Part shown: piece after piece, positions 1 to 12,950 of the stretch | Position numbering within the stretch: position 1 is the first letter of the stretch | Layout of the letters: each line of letters opens with the position of its first letter | NCBI GenBank assembly: GCA_958510875.1 | Contig: OY294068.1 | Span: 150,696,388-150,760,387 of the forward strand | Reading direction: 5' to 3' | DNA from: Endomychus coccineus | Lineage: Eukaryota > Arthropoda > Insecta > Coleoptera > Endomychidae | Length of the DNA: 64,000 nt | Program-made: the position numbers and the translations under genes | Notes under the pieces: generated by a model | What the model was told of the DNA's origin: nothing | What the model saw: the letters and a program-made list of their open reading frames with translations, nothing else | The model's database searches: none

Positions 1-1592
1 AAATACTTTATATCACTTACAGTTTGGTGCACTTCATCATAATTATGCCATTATACCTCAAATTTCCATTTATCAACAGTTTTTCATTCGAGATAAATAG
101 TCTGGATTCTAGGTATTCATTTTTTGCTCAGTTCCTAGAATTGAATTTCTAATACTATAATAATAATAGTTCTTGCATGACATCAAGTTTAATTCTTAAT
201 GTGGTCGATCTTTACGTGATGAAAATTATTTATAATTCATATAATTGAACGTTATTAAATTAAAAGTGACAACCTAACTATTACGAAAATTAGTAATAAA
301 CATGATTCGCAATTCATCTTATACCTACTCTTACCGATTCAATAATATACTCTTGTTCCAATCACCCCAAATCTCAAAAATTGAAACACGCTATTAGATA
401 TATTACATAATATATCTCTACGGAAAACATCAAGAGTAAACTCAATATTATAAAACAAATAAAAATAAATAATGGTTACAATTCATACATTTTAGATAAC
501 ATTAAAAAGAAACAGAATCTCATGAATTAATAAAACTTATCTACCCAAATCTAAATTATCAACATAATTCTTACTTCTATATTTGCTACTAATACCTAAT
601 CAGGCAATACATTGAAAAAAAAAGTAATCAAGAAATAAGCAATCAGGAGTTTATAATTTAGCTTGTGGTGACTGTCAGGGGTATATGTTGGGAAAACAGG
701 TAGATGTCTTCAACATATTAAAACAAATAACAGAAGACCAACATTTCAATTAAGCCATACATATACAAGAAACTGACAATTGCAAAATTCCACATAAAAT
801 AATAGTTAAAGTTATCCTTGTTGGAGTCTATAGAATTTAATAGATATAATAGACGAAATGTTTTACTTAATAAGTAACAACAAACTGATATTAACTCGTC
901 ATCATTGTTAAATAAGTTCAATTAAAAAATCCACATTTCCTTTTCTTGCTTATTAACGAATACAACCAGTGATGTATCATGTCTTACTTCCAATCAGATG
1001 GTGAAATGTTGTTCATTTATAGAGATATCGTTTAGTTTATGGTATCCTGTACCCTCATTCACATTCTTATTATAAACCACCAACCAATAATATCAGTCAA
1101 ATTACAGTTTAGAATGAACAGTTCTCAAGATTATTTAAAACTATTAAGAATACACAGTGTGTTGAAACAATTGTCATGAATTGATATATTAATAGTAATG
1201 AATATATTTTTGTGAAAACTACCATTTCGTTCAATTACGTTCAATTAAGTTAATATAGTCATGAATTCAAACGGCTATTTATACGATTTGATTTATTGAA
1301 ATAATTCGCCGATTTTGATGAAATTTCCACGTCTTCTATTCAATTAGGGGAAAGTTTTCAATATAATTATCTACATTTCGAACTTTGATTCATTCACTTG
1401 ACGTGTTTCGATTGCACGTGTCAAGAGAATACATTAAAGTTTTAAGTGTAATCTCGTTTTAATTATTTCCTACCCTTTCCTTAATGATATTATGGATTTA
1501 CATATCTGGCATAATGCTTGGCTAAAACTTTGAAATTTGTTTCAATTGAACTACATTCGTACCCAAAGATTATTTTCGACGACTTAATAGTT
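1..1592. other. AT-rich DNA, no gene seen
   Basis: No coding stretch, RNA gene or recognisable repeat was seen. The longest open frame (718-921, minus) is a low-complexity hydrophobic stretch of 67 codons with no motif and is what AT-rich DNA gives by chance. Confidence 0.5.
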
Positions 1593-2055
1593 GCGTTTTC
1601 CGGAAACCTCGAAGGAATTTATATATTTTTATAGTTCATTCTCATGTAAAACGGCATTCTAAACATTTTTTTATCCTTGTAAATTTTTTCTAACAGCATT
1701 AGAACGCCCAGACATTTCGATTTTTCAAAACAAAGTTTAGCATATATAGAAGTAACGCGAGGTTTTTCGCGTTTTCCTGAAAGCTCGAACGAAAATTATA
1801 TATTTTAATAGTTCATTCTCACGTAAAATATCATTCTAAACACTTTTTATTCTTGTCATTTTTTTCTAAGAGCATTAGAACGCCAGATATCTCAATTTTG
1901 CACAAAAACAGTACAGTATATATAGATGTTACGTGAGGTTTTTCGCGTTTTCCGGAAAACATGAGGAGAATTTACATATTTTTATGATTTCTTACGTAAT
2001 TCGACGTTCTAAAAATTTTTTGATTCCTGTGATTTATTCCAAAAACGCAAAGGAA
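1593..2055. repeat. 176-bp tandem repeat, about 2.6 copies
   Basis: The landmark gcgttttcc starts at 1593, 1769 and 1945, giving exactly 176 bp twice. Within each unit the same blocks follow in order: a tagttcattctca-like block, cattctaaaca, a T-rich stretch, and gcattagaacgcc. Copies differ by scattered substitutions, and the third copy is the most diverged and incomplete. It is non-coding. It could be a short satellite array or tandem subrepeats of a larger element. Confidence 0.8.
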
Positions 2056-2683
2056 AATCCACCACATACCAGGAGGACGCGTTAGGGTCACACGACTCCG
2101 GATGTCGCATACTTAATTTGTATCTGAAAAAAATAAGTGGTATCTCGATTTCTAGAAATAGGCCTTTTCCCGACCAATTTCTGTTGACTATAATTCATCA
2201 TGCACATATATCTGAACTTCTATAAGGTGTTACTCTGCTCCACTTTTTTCACTGAAATCATTCTACAATGTATAAAAATATCTGAAAAACAGTTCAGTAT
2301 ATCTTCATCATTAAAAACAAGTATATATGTGCTGAAATAATCGTGAATACATTCTCAAGTTGATTAATCAAGTCATTTCGCGATCAAACATTTTTAAATT
2401 ATGATGCAAAGTATAATAAACGATGGGAAACTTTGCATCGTTTGGCTTTCAAATTAATTTCATTCAATAAACTGCTGCTGATGTAAAGTAACCATCCATA
2501 AATATAAACTTGACGCCGCTACCGATATTTTGGGATTTCTTTTCAATATTTTCGATTGCGGATTTCAAACAACAGACCTTGTTTTATGTCATTGAGCTTC
2601 ATTGCATATAAAATATGAATAAATTGCTCAAAATAATAGTAAACTCCAAACGATTGAAAATAAACGACATTATTCCTTAATAG
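2056..2683. other. no gene seen
   Basis: AT-rich sequence without an open frame, motif or repeat that I can support. Confidence 0.45.
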
Positions 2684-2685
2684 TA

Positions 2686-3299
<614 letters not shown>

Positions 3300-3302
3300 T
3301 AC

Positions 3303-4130
3303 TATAAACATTGATGGATCAGGATATCATAAACTTTGGAAATCACTCGGGGACAGTGAACAAACCACGCTTCGACAACTGCTTTGGTGGATCAATTCCA
3401 CAGATCATCTTGTTCCATATTTCTTTCTTTCTCTTTTTCTGGCCACCATAGCGTTGATCATAACACCTTCATTAGATAGAGAAGTTATTATCCCGAAGTA
3501 TATAAGGTCTTCATGTGAGAATAAAACATATTCACCAACAGCCTTCGTTACGTATTCCATTCCAGATTCTATAGAAGTTTTTCAGCTGTAGTGGCTCCCA
3601 GATTTTCAGAGGCGAGCTTTTTGTTGAACTCCATTTTCTCTACTCTATTGATTTTATTGTTCGAATCTCGGAATGGTGATAAGTGATCGTGGGCAACAGT
3701 AACTTCATCCGAAAAATTATCTGAAGCTTTTTGATGATTGACATAATTTTCAATTGTAAAGGCTGATGCACCAGTTAAGGTAGTGAGATTGGTTCCAGAG
3801 TGAGCGATGATTTTTCTTGTCCGAAGCGTTAACTTCTTCTTTCCACGAGTTGGTATTGAGTGACTTTCTGCTTTTTAGTTTTTACCCCGTATAATGAATG
3901 AAAGAATTCTCATTGGCAGAACATTGTGAAATCGTTCCATTGTATCACTGTAATATGCCATATGGTTTCCTATGCATACTTGTCATTTTGAATGCAAACG
4001 ACTGAAGTGGAGTATGGAGATGGTTATACTCACTCAGCCATTGGTGCAAAGTTACACGACGAAGTACAAAGTAACCCCTTTAAGGTAGGTATATGATTTA
4101 GAAACCCTTAAGTTTTCTGTTAATTTTACT
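3303..4130. other. no gene seen
   Basis: No open frame of note and no recognisable element between the TIR element and the SINE-like repeat. Confidence 0.45.
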
Positions 4131-4133
4131 CGG

Positions 4134-4520
4134 TTTGTTCTCTGGTCTAGATCGATCAGTAACAATACAAGCTAATAGTACTAGACAACTGTTCCGTTCT
4201 TATGAGGAAGCTTTCAATGTCATTGAACGATCCTTGTTGGAGATATACGCTATAGATTGGTAGAAAGACCAAAATATCTAACGAGATCAACGAGTATATG
4301 ACCCACTAAGAAAGAACAGAAGATTGATAGATGTTTCGAACTTCTTAAAAGTTACGGGGAACGTTAGACTACTTGAGTATGCAAGATGGCGACACCAAAC
4401 CGAACCAACGTAACAATTGAGGAATGAATGATTATATTCATTTATTTCTTCTAGCTTTTGCCAGATAAAAATGATAATATCTTTTTAGTCGAGATCGATC
4501 AGTAACATAACAAGCTATAT
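4134..4520 (+). repeat. SINE-like dimeric repeat, copy 1
   Basis: It begins at tctagatcgatcagtaac near 4145, runs through gactacttgagta and gatggcgacacc (about 4365-4400), then an AT-rich linker containing cttttgccagataa. A second, truncated head (gagatcgatcagtaac, about 4492) follows. The same order of blocks, including linker and second head, is found in reverse orientation at 52.03-52.57 kb. This supports a dispersed dimeric element. I see no clear tRNA-type A or B box, so calling it a SINE is tentative; a non-autonomous DNA element is possible. Confidence 0.6.
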
Positions 4521-7150
4521 CTGGCACAATCCGATAATAAATAAATGAAAGTGGAAGGTTCGAAATATCTTTTACTAATCCAAATAGTCTAGTTACAATT
4601 ACATATTTACAATTTTAATTCAATTTTGAACTAACTTACTTTGTTTCGTTTTTTAATTTTCTTCATTTTTATATTCTCTGTAATATTGGCTTATGTTTGT
4701 TACGATTTACCTTTGTTTTCTTCAAAACTCTGTCAAGTTTAGAATGCGAAGGATGAATGAAGGTATTCTTCACTTCACTTTACTAAATTCAGTAGGATTA
4801 GCAATTCACATAAATTTTGTAGGAAAATTGTATGCCTATCAATTGTAGTCAATCAATCTTGCATTTGGATATATTGCTATGACAACAACTTAATTTTTTC
4901 GAAAATCACCCTAATCATAAGCACCTAACTGTAAGATTAATAAGTGGAAATCTCCCTAGTTTGATAGCTGTAGTAAGAGCACTGAATTTATGGTTGAAAT
5001 ATGGAATAATTTCACGAATAATGTTGCTCATATTCTCAAACAGATCTTCTTGTTCAGGATCCAGGCCAGAGTTGTTCACCAAATACAATAAATACCTTAG
5101 ATTTTTATGATAAATTTGAATATGCTCAGATTCTGTACGAACAGAACAAAGATTGTATGTATTGCAATTAATTCATTTTATCATTAAATAATTGATTAGC
5201 TTTTTTTACGATACCCAAGCATCAATCAACAAGACGATTAACTTCAAAGAACTTTGTCATTTAAACTTGTGACAGTAATTTCAACCACAGCCAACTTTAT
5301 ATTATTATAACGTGTAAAATTATTATTTATTTTATATAAATTATTATTTAAGTATTTCAATATTCTTCTCTTGTTTCCAGTAGTATACAATTATGAAACG
5401 TATAAAAAATAATATGAATATAGGTGCCACCGATGTAAAATCATAAGCGTCCAATGGAAATAGACCTTTTTCAGAAAATTTCAAAAAAATTCGCACCACG
5501 AAAAAATTTTCGGTATTAATTTAAGCACTAGGGAGATATAAGTGAAAACTTCTTCTTCATTCATCATTGTACTAGTTCTAACAATTGAACAGAGAATTTA
5601 GTGAATAGAAGATAAATTTCATGAAGAATCTCTAAAATTGAAAACCAGAATTCTGCGTTAGTGACAATAATAATTTGAATAAGATCTGATTGAGATAGGG
5701 AATTCCATACCGAAAATTATGTTTCCTTTCTTTGATTCACTGAAATCGAATGCAAAACGAACGGACAAGAAAGTAAATCAACCCTTTTATTCGCGCGGAT
5801 CATGAATATTGAATTTAAAACTTTAGTTTGGAAAGTTGTCTCGAGTCTTGCCTCTTTTCGCTTCACAATTTCAAGAAATCTGAGGCCAAGACACGCACAA
5901 AATTGCTTTTATTAATGATGTTTACTCAGTTCTGTCCACAAACTTCAGGGCTGCATTCAAGAAACCATTATAAAGATTTCCCCATTTCGACATTTATTTA
6001 CTTTCCTTCTTACAAAGTTACCACAGAAAACAGATTAATGAATCTTTGAAGAATTTTAATTAAGATAATTATTGGAAGACGAGATATTAACGCTTTATAG
6101 CCGAGAAATCCATCAGTCGTCCGATGAGTAATCAATCATTAGATTGACGGATCGTCCAATATACCTTACTCGCTTTACAAATGATCTACTCATTTATGTT
6201 CCATTACTTCTGATAACGTGATGATGGATTTGTGTGGAACAAAAATAAGATTGAAGGATCTATGTCAACCTGATCCGGAAATATGAATGAGAATTAAATG
6301 ATCAATGCCTCAGAATTGATTACTTTTTAGTTATCATAGTGATCACAATGTTTTATGAGAAATAATGGAAATAATATAGAAAAATTTCATCACAATGTGT
6401 TTATCATAATAATAAAATAATTTCGGGAATCGAAGCATTTCCTGTTCAATAGAACATGATATTAGAAATCTATGGTACTTTTGCAGACACAAAGAAATGA
6501 CGTCTTAGCTTAGTTATACAGTGTTGTCAGATTGATCAGGTTCTGAATATTTTCGTGTACAACAAACCATTTGATATAATAAACTGCTTTATTTGATGTT
6601 TACACACACATTTAATACGAATTATGTTTGATCTAAAACTGTTGTGAGTATTAGCCAATTGCTTGAAGAAGAAAAAAATACTGCATGTAACCATTTAAAC
6701 ATAACATAAGGTACGTACGTACTGTTTCCACTTGCATAAATAATACTCAATTGTATATTCAAACAGTGGGTTTACACAATCTCAGGAATACTATGCAGGA
6801 TGATTATAATATTTCACCAATGTATATTCAAATCGAATCCAAATTCCCTAGAACCAAAAAACATATAGTTTGGTAATAAATTCACTTATTGAAAACCAAC
6901 TGCAAGTGAATAGCAGAAAGAAGTTTTCTTCAGAAAATTCATTCCTGTTTCAAAATGCTTCATTCTTTTCTAAGAATAAAACTGATCGCGCACTTGAAAC
7001 ATTTAGGTAATGTTGAAGTAAGCGTTATTATTTTTGAAAAAAAAAACACTCAAACTGTTCAAATGAATATAGGATTCCCAAAACTTACAGTATCTGATGA
7101 ATTATCCCCACAAATATTTAAACCAGTTCCATTTCTTGTAGCATCAAATA
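4521..7150. other. no gene seen
   Basis: About 2.6 kb of AT-rich DNA. Open frames at 5828-6049 (+) and 6955-7161 (+) are 68-73 codons, lack motifs, and the second one runs into the 118-bp repeat. Neither is supported as a gene. Confidence 0.45.
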
Positions 7151-8212
7151 GAAACACATAACTTATGGTATTGAATTCACTAGTTAGTTGATAAATACGC
7201 GTGGAAGAGGTCCATGAATCACTATAAAAATTGAAACTATTTCAACAACTAAAAGTTTCGAATAAATAGAAACACATAACTTATGGTATTGAATTCACTA
7301 GTTAGTTGATAAATACGCATGGAAGAGGTCCATGAATCACTATAAAAATTGAAACTATTTCAACAACTAAGAGTTTCGAATAAATAGAAACACATAACTT
7401 ATGGTATTGAATTCACTAGTTAGTTGATAAATACGCATGGAAGAGGTCCATGAATCACTATAAAAATTGAAACTATTTCAACAACTAAAAGTTTCGAATA
7501 AATAGAAACACATAACTTATGGTATTGAATTCACTAGTTAGTTGATAAATACGCATGGAAGAGGTCCATGAATCACTATAAAAATTGAAACTATTTCAAC
7601 AACTAAGAGTTTCGAATAAATAGAAACACATAACTTATGGTATTGAATTCACTAGTTAGTTGATAAATACGCATGGAAGAGGTCCATGAATCACTATAAA
7701 AATTGAAACTATTTCAACAACTAAAAGTTTCGAATAAATAGAAACACATAACTTATGGTATTGAATTCACTAGTTAGTTGATAAATACGCATGGAAGAGG
7801 TCCATGAATCACTATAAAAATTGAAACTATTTCAACAACTAAGAGTTTCGAATAAATAGAAACACATAACTTATGGTATTGAATTCACTAGTTAGTTGAT
7901 AAATACGCGTGGAAGAGGTCCATGAATCACTATAAAAATTGAAACTATTTCAACAACTAAGAGTTTCGAATAAATAGAAACACATAACTTATGGTATTGA
8001 ATTCACTAGTTAGTTGATAAATACGCGTGGAAGAGGTCCATGAATCACTATAAAAATTGAAACTATTTCAACAACTAAGAGTTTCGAATAAATAGAAACA
8101 CATAACTTATGGTATTGAATTCACTAGTTAGTTGATAAATACGCATGGAAGAGGTCCATGAATCACTATAAAAATTGAAACTATTTCAACAACTAAGAGT
8201 TTCGAATAAAGG
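7151..8212. repeat. 118-bp tandem array, nine copies
   Basis: The landmark gaaacacataacttatgg starts at 7151, 7269, 7387, 7505, 7623, 7741, 7859, 7977 and 8095, exactly 118 bp apart each time. Copies are almost identical. Two variable sites distinguish them: cgcGtgg (copies 1, 7, 8) versus cgcAtgg (the rest), and aactaaAag (copies 1, 3, 5) versus aactaaGag (the rest). The alternation in copies 1-6 shows amplification as 236-bp dimers. The array stops sharply at the left boundary of the large inverted repeat. It is non-coding, with stops in all frames. Confidence 0.98.
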
Positions 8213-8448
8213 TCTCTATAACATCCAATGAAGCCATAGGGGCGAGACAAGGACAGGTTGACGCAATTAATGGAGATCTGGCAATTAGTCCAATCGATAA
8301 GCAGGAGATTTTGGCCGACTTTCTAAAAGAAAAAGCAAGAGGTCGTATCGAAAAAATTTCTTTTTGCGTAATGTTTTGTGGCCGATTTGAATCATTCGTA
8401 AGGGTTGAGCTAAGTGGACGCGGCCTCCCGTTCACCCCTAAACGCTAA
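8205..8448 (+). pseudogene. unknown open frame ending GLPFTPKR-stop (left arm)
   Basis: About 80 codons are open without a start Met, ending ...FVRVELSGRGLPFTPKR and a TAA at 8446-8448. Visible segments include AINGDLAISPIDKQ and FCVMFCGRFESFVRV. The right arm encodes a diverged version on the opposite strand (SLVDK, CIMFCGRIESFVRV, GLPFTTKR-stop). Conservation of the reading frame and of the stop between the arms suggests that this was the C-terminus of a real protein. I do not recognise the family. No start is visible, because upstream the frame runs into the 118-bp array and stops. Confidence 0.55.
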
Positions 8449-9414
8449 ATTAACCCTATTTTCACCTTCCTTTTCAAGATAACTTTGAATTTATTTAAAA
8501 AATGGGTTTTTTGGGTGGCTGAACATGAATTCGAGGTCATTTTCCCGAAAAACTCATTCAATGTGCTAAACATCAGGGAAATTTCGTCATTTTCATACTA
8601 AACTGCTCATTGTTCACGCGGTTATCATTCTATATATGAGTCGAAGTAGACCAAAACTGAAAAAATTGAGAAGAAAATCCTTCCACGTCCTTGAAATTAT
8701 CGTGTGATAAGTCGCTATAGAGTTTTTTGTGGTCGATAATTACGAATTTGACATCAAAAACGTTAGAAAATAACATTAGGATTATGTGGAAAATGAAAGA
8801 ACATTTAAAAAATACAAGCTACTTTGTTTAGAACTATACACGTTTGTTACTGTTTATTCAAAGCTACAATATTGAAATTTGTAATTTTCCGGAATTTTCA
8901 AACAATTGTTTTTTTTTACATTACTTTTAATTTTTGTAATTCAACATGCACATCGAAAACACAAATACTAATCAACACGACACTCAAAAAATTACACAAA
9001 AAAAACAGATTTCATAAACAATTTCTTCTTTTTACAGGAAAATGATATTTTTCAATTTTTAATTATCAAATTCATAATCAGCGACCACTTAAATCCCTAT
9101 AGCGACTTATAACACGATAATTTCAATGACATGGAAAGATTTTCTTTTCAGGTTTTCTACGTTTTCCGCAAATTTTCCTAGTTTTGGTCTACTTTGGATC
9201 GAAATACTTAACTGCCAAAATCTTTCATGTATAAAATGATAATCACGTGAAAAATTTGCAATTTTGTATGAAAATTACTAAATTTCCCTGATTTTCAGCC
9301 CATTAAATGAATTTTCCGGGAAAATGACCTAGGATTCAAGTTCAGCGATCCAAAAAACCCATTTTTTCATAAATTCAAAGTTATCTCACAAAAGAGAGTG
9401 AGAATAGGGTTGAA

Positions 9415-9560
9415 TTAGCGTTTAGTGGTGAATGGGAGGCCGTGTAAGTGCTCAACCCTCACGAATGATTCAATTCGGCCACAAAACATTATGCAAGAAG
9501 AATTTCCTTGGTACAACCTTTTGATTTTCTTTAGAAAGTTCCGCATCTTATCGACTAGAC
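9415..9560 (-). pseudogene. unknown open frame ending GLPFTTKR-stop (right arm)
   Basis: This is the minus-strand partner of the left-arm frame. It shares the CIMFCGRIESFVRV core and the terminal GLPFTTKR-stop, and carries several substitutions and small indels relative to the left arm. The open frame extends past 9560 up to 9612, but only into the neighbouring LINE fragment, so that part is accidental. Confidence 0.5.
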
Positions 9561-9576
9561 TAATGATTTCGAAATG

Positions 9577-10200
9577 AGGATCTGATAATCTAGTAGAGTT
9601 TGATGCAATCAAAACTCAAGCTTTCGTCTTCTCCACGAAAGCGGATCCCACAATCCCTAATATGATGTCAGGTACAACTATTCCCAAGAAGTCTTCCATA
9701 ACCATGCTCGGGATTATCAACAACAGCATCCTCTTATGGGACGATCATGTGAGGTCAATTGCGAAAACCGCTCCAGAAACACTTGGTTTTCTATTCCTTG
9801 TCAAGAGCTACTTTACATCTCAGCAGCTCCTCATCATCTACAAAGCACATATTCAACCTGTGCTGGAGTACTGTTCACATATTTGGAGTTCGGCTCCCAA
9901 ACATATGCTGAAACTCTTGGATTTTGGAAGATTTCTCACTTTTCTATAAATATCTTCATGGTCGGTGTTCTCGTCTGTTGTTACACCACAAGAGATTCCA
10001 GACAGCTCAAACTAACTAGTCACCCCTTCATTGTCAAGCTCGAAACCTGCCGAACATCTTTCTACAAGACTTCATTTTTTCAACGAACAGCGAAGTTGTG
10101 AAACTCTTTACCTACTGAAGAGCCTATAACCTCCAAACCATCGAGAAAAATTCGAATGCCTATCTTCTCTCCCAACATTCCACCGCTGGCTCACACGATG
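9577..10200 (+). pseudogene. jockey/CR1-like LINE, end of RT and C-terminal region, decayed
   Basis: Translation gives the thumb region that follows the catalytic core of non-LTR reverse transcriptases: IPKKSSITMLGI, HVRSIAKTAPETLGFLF, FTSQQLLIIYKAHIQPVLEY and CSHIWSSAPKHMLKLLD. After a frameshift near 9930 comes a C-terminal part, HPFIVKLETCRTSFYKTSFF. It is truncated at the 5' side where it meets the foldback arm, so the fingers and palm are missing. A longer copy of the same family lies at 37.95-39.87 kb and a third piece at 51.2-51.6 kb (minus). Family membership is secure; the exact clade is inference. Confidence 0.85.
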
Positions 10201-11785
10201 TTCTTCGAAAATTATTGATTACCCTCTCCTATAATCAAAGTATAAAAAAGTATGAAGAATTGATTCGTAGAAGCGTGAATAGCTTTGGAAAGATATCATT
10301 TCATGTAAAATTCACTGTAGTGAGTATCAAATTTGCAGCTCTATTACGTTATTGTTGTTGTTACCTAAGATAATTGCACAACCACATTGAGATAAGACAT
10401 TCTTCGAAGTAATTTATTGCTGACGATGCCGTTTCTTGAACAATATATGATAGTGGCCCCGACATTTTCGTAGTTTAAACAGCACACAATGCATGTAGCT
10501 AAAATTTATGAATTGTCAAGTCAGTTGAATAAAATATAGTGAATATCCGACAACCCTGGAACAATTTCCAACTTTCTAATTATCAAAATGAAATATATTC
10601 CTGGTTTGATAGCGTTGAACTTATCTAGGGAAATTGTTCAGATGGATTGGTTGTACAAAATTACTAATGATCTCATTTCTTTGTTTCAGCTATCAGCTTA
10701 TAGTAACCTATATTCATTTATCCATTTCTGATTTGGTTTATTTGAATTCCTACTCTTTCATAACATTTTTTCTTCGTTCATAGAGGTTTGTTCGTACACA
10801 AGATACCTGTTATTTCTTACATATTCCTCGGATAAAATATCAGCGAATTACTGGAAGTGACACTTGAAGAACTTTCCTTCCATATTTTATGTTTAATAAT
10901 TAGTTCGAGTTTAATAGCGTGCTTTCAATCGCAGATATACTCCAAATATGGTTCAATGAAGAATCCATCCGTATTATATTTTTTTGCTTACTTTAAAGAA
11001 TTTTCTAAAAAGTGTGGAGGTATTTTGAGAGAATACACGTGAAGTTGAACTCTACCATCACTTACGATTTACAACGAGATTGTAGACATGGTTAAAGAGC
11101 CAGATGAAGTATCAACTTAGAGCCAAATTTAATTTTAAAAATCAATGGTGATCGATCGGAAATAATCTCCGATATTTTAAAGAATTGAATATTGATTTGT
11201 AGTATATGTTTCTTCCTGTTCTTCTTGAAATATCATACTTAATAGAAATGTGACGAAATACGACATACTACTAGATGAACCTACATACAATGTTACAATA
11301 CTACATATTATGATGTGTCAAAATTGGTGAATGAGCCGGACAAAATATCTACTCAATGACTTATCAGTTTCAGCTTAAGTTCACAAAAAAATCCGCTTTT
11401 GAATATATATATATAAGTTGATACTTCAATTTGTATCTGAAGTTAAACTATCTAGAATTTTGGATCTGAATTTATCGAGAACCTAACAATATTAGGTGTG
11501 ACTCTTCTAATAGAAAACAAGAAAAGATATTCTGAATATGTTATCCCATCATTATATCGTCATAAAGGAGCAGATAGAAGAAATATCTTCTTCATCTGCA
11601 AATATACACAATTATCAGGAGCACACTGGTTAGAATACAATTGAGAAAAATTATGTCCTTAAGTCATGAACAGGAGTAAATTTAAAATTGTTCAATTTTT
11701 TCCATAAGAGTTGGATGGAAAAGCTGTTGATTTATTGGTCCAAGAAAGAAGAATAGAATCAGGTGTCGTTAATTTTCTAATTAGA
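10201..11785. other. no gene seen
   Basis: AT-rich sequence without supportable features. The 61-codon frame at 10857-11042 has no recognisable motif. Confidence 0.45.
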
Positions 11786-11878
11786 GAAGAATGTCATAAA
11801 ATATTGATCATGAGAAGGATGTCAAATATAATATTGACCATGAGCAGAATGTCAGATAAAATATTGACCATCTCCGAG
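11786..11878. repeat. 30-bp minisatellite, about 2.5 to 3 copies
   Basis: Units of the form atattgaYcatgagNagNatgtcaNata follow each other from 11801, with the tail of an earlier copy before and the head of another after. The 82-codon frame covering it (11711-11959) owes its length partly to this repeat and shows no domain. Confidence 0.7.
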
Positions 11879-11989
11879 CCTCGTGAACTGTCATCAGATT
11901 CATTTCACACGCAAGTTGCTTTGATTTCATATCAGAAACCTGCAATAGGGATTAGATAAGATCAGTTTTGTATGGAGCTTATGTGATAG

Positions 11990-12765
11990 GAGCCTCTCTC
12001 CTGCGACCTCTGCAGATCTATTGTGTATGCCCTCATATTCGCTGTCTAGATCCGTCCTGATTACTAGACTCCATAGGTATGACCTTAGGTCCTCCATATA
12101 TTGGGGGGCTTATGGTTTTGCCCCCTCTATCGTCAAAACCCTCCGTAGTAGCACAGTATGTGTGCTGAGATTTCCTCATCTTCTTGGCAGAACCTACATA
12201 TGATTGTGTCTGCTAGTCCGATATTGTTCGTGTGTTTGTCAGAAGCTCTACCATAATCCTGATTGATCGCCTATTCTGGCTTAGTGGGTACTCTTTGAAT
12301 ATTTGGCGTTGGTTCTTTAATGAACCCTTTGGTCTGTCTCTTTCTCGGCCCGTTGTTCCAGCATTATCGAGATTGCTTTTTCATACAAGTACTATTATGT
12401 GATTTTCGCAGCCCCCTTGCTGTACAACAGAAAGGTTCTGGTCCGATTGGGGCACAACGTGCTCCTTCTCGGGCCAATGAATCATCCTCTTCATCAACCT
12501 TGTAGCCTGTAAGGCCTGGTACTAAGGCTAAAGACAGTATGTTTCGACTGTTCAACACTTGTAGAATTTCAAAGAAATCTCAGACAAGTTTGGAATTGAC
12601 TTGCTGATTGCTTTTATAGCCGCTTGGTTGGCGATGGTCTTCTCCTTGCACTTAGCAGCTTCTCGGCACAGTGATGTGTTGCTACAACTTCTGCCTGCAA
12701 TATCGTTACGTGGGTACCTAATCTCAGTGAGACTCTTGTCTTTTTGAGATGTGTGCAATATAATC
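11990..12765 (-). pseudogene. LINE fragment: RNase H and C-terminal zinc-knuckle region
   Basis: Read on the minus strand from about 12760 to 12000: an RNase H-like stretch (NQAAIKAISKS), then VPGLTGYKVDEEDDSLAREG. The latter corresponds to the W-V-P-G-H-x-G-x-x-G-N-E-x-A-D motif of LINE RNase H, with the catalytic His and several other positions changed. Then comes GLADTIICRFCQEDEEISAHILCYYGGF, quoted here only as the pattern CRFC...E...HILC, the cysteine-histidine tail of I/R1/jockey-type elements. Several stops and frameshifts interrupt it. The 5' part (endonuclease, RT) is absent. A related RNase H fragment lies on the + strand at 30.08-31.13 kb. Confidence 0.8.
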
Positions 12766-12770
12766 CAGGC

Positions 12771-12950
12771 TGCGAACCGGGATTTCAGCTATAATAAAAA
12801 AAAACGTGTAAGTTCGAATCAAAAATTGCTTTTTGCATTAGCTTCAGGAGGTTCTCAGGATCATTCATACACCTTTAAGCTGATGCAAAGAAAATTTGTT
12901 GATTCGAACTTACATGTTTTTTTTTATTTTCCGGTTCATACCTTGGACTA
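12771..12950. mobile_element. 180-bp hairpin MITE, copy 1
   Basis: Its ends are TAATCCAGGCTGCGAACCGG at the left and CCGGTTCATACCTTGGACTA at the right, which are imperfect reverse complements. Inside, acgtgtaagttcgaatc and gattcgaacttacatgt, next to A8-9 and T9 runs, extend the pairing, so nearly the whole element folds on itself. A second, longer copy is at 45824-46160. It inserts right beside the LINE fragment. No target duplication is certain. Confidence 0.75.

Larger units (their letters stand above)
8205..9560. mobile_element. large foldback element with coding-like outer arms
   Basis: The left arm (about 8280-8770) and right arm (about 9050-9560) are reverse complements. Matching blocks include aatgttttgtggcc (8370) with ggccacaaaacatt (9477), the ttttttgggt block (8506) with its partner at 9351, and gataagtcgctatag (8707) with ctatagcgacttat (9097). 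The arms are roughly 500 bp and the central spacer about 280 bp. The outer half of each arm reads as protein and the inner half is AT-rich and non-coding. This is therefore a tail-to-tail pair of the same 3' end. The left side abuts the 118-bp array and the right side abuts a LINE fragment. The family is not recognised. Confidence 0.8.

Noticed and set aside
7151..8212. CRISPR-like regular array
   Set aside because: The whole 118-bp unit repeats with no variable spacers, and the DNA is eukaryotic. It is a tandem satellite.
8193..8435. 80-codon minus-strand frame
   Set aside because: Shadow of the better-supported + strand frame, whose stop and sequence are conserved in the other arm.
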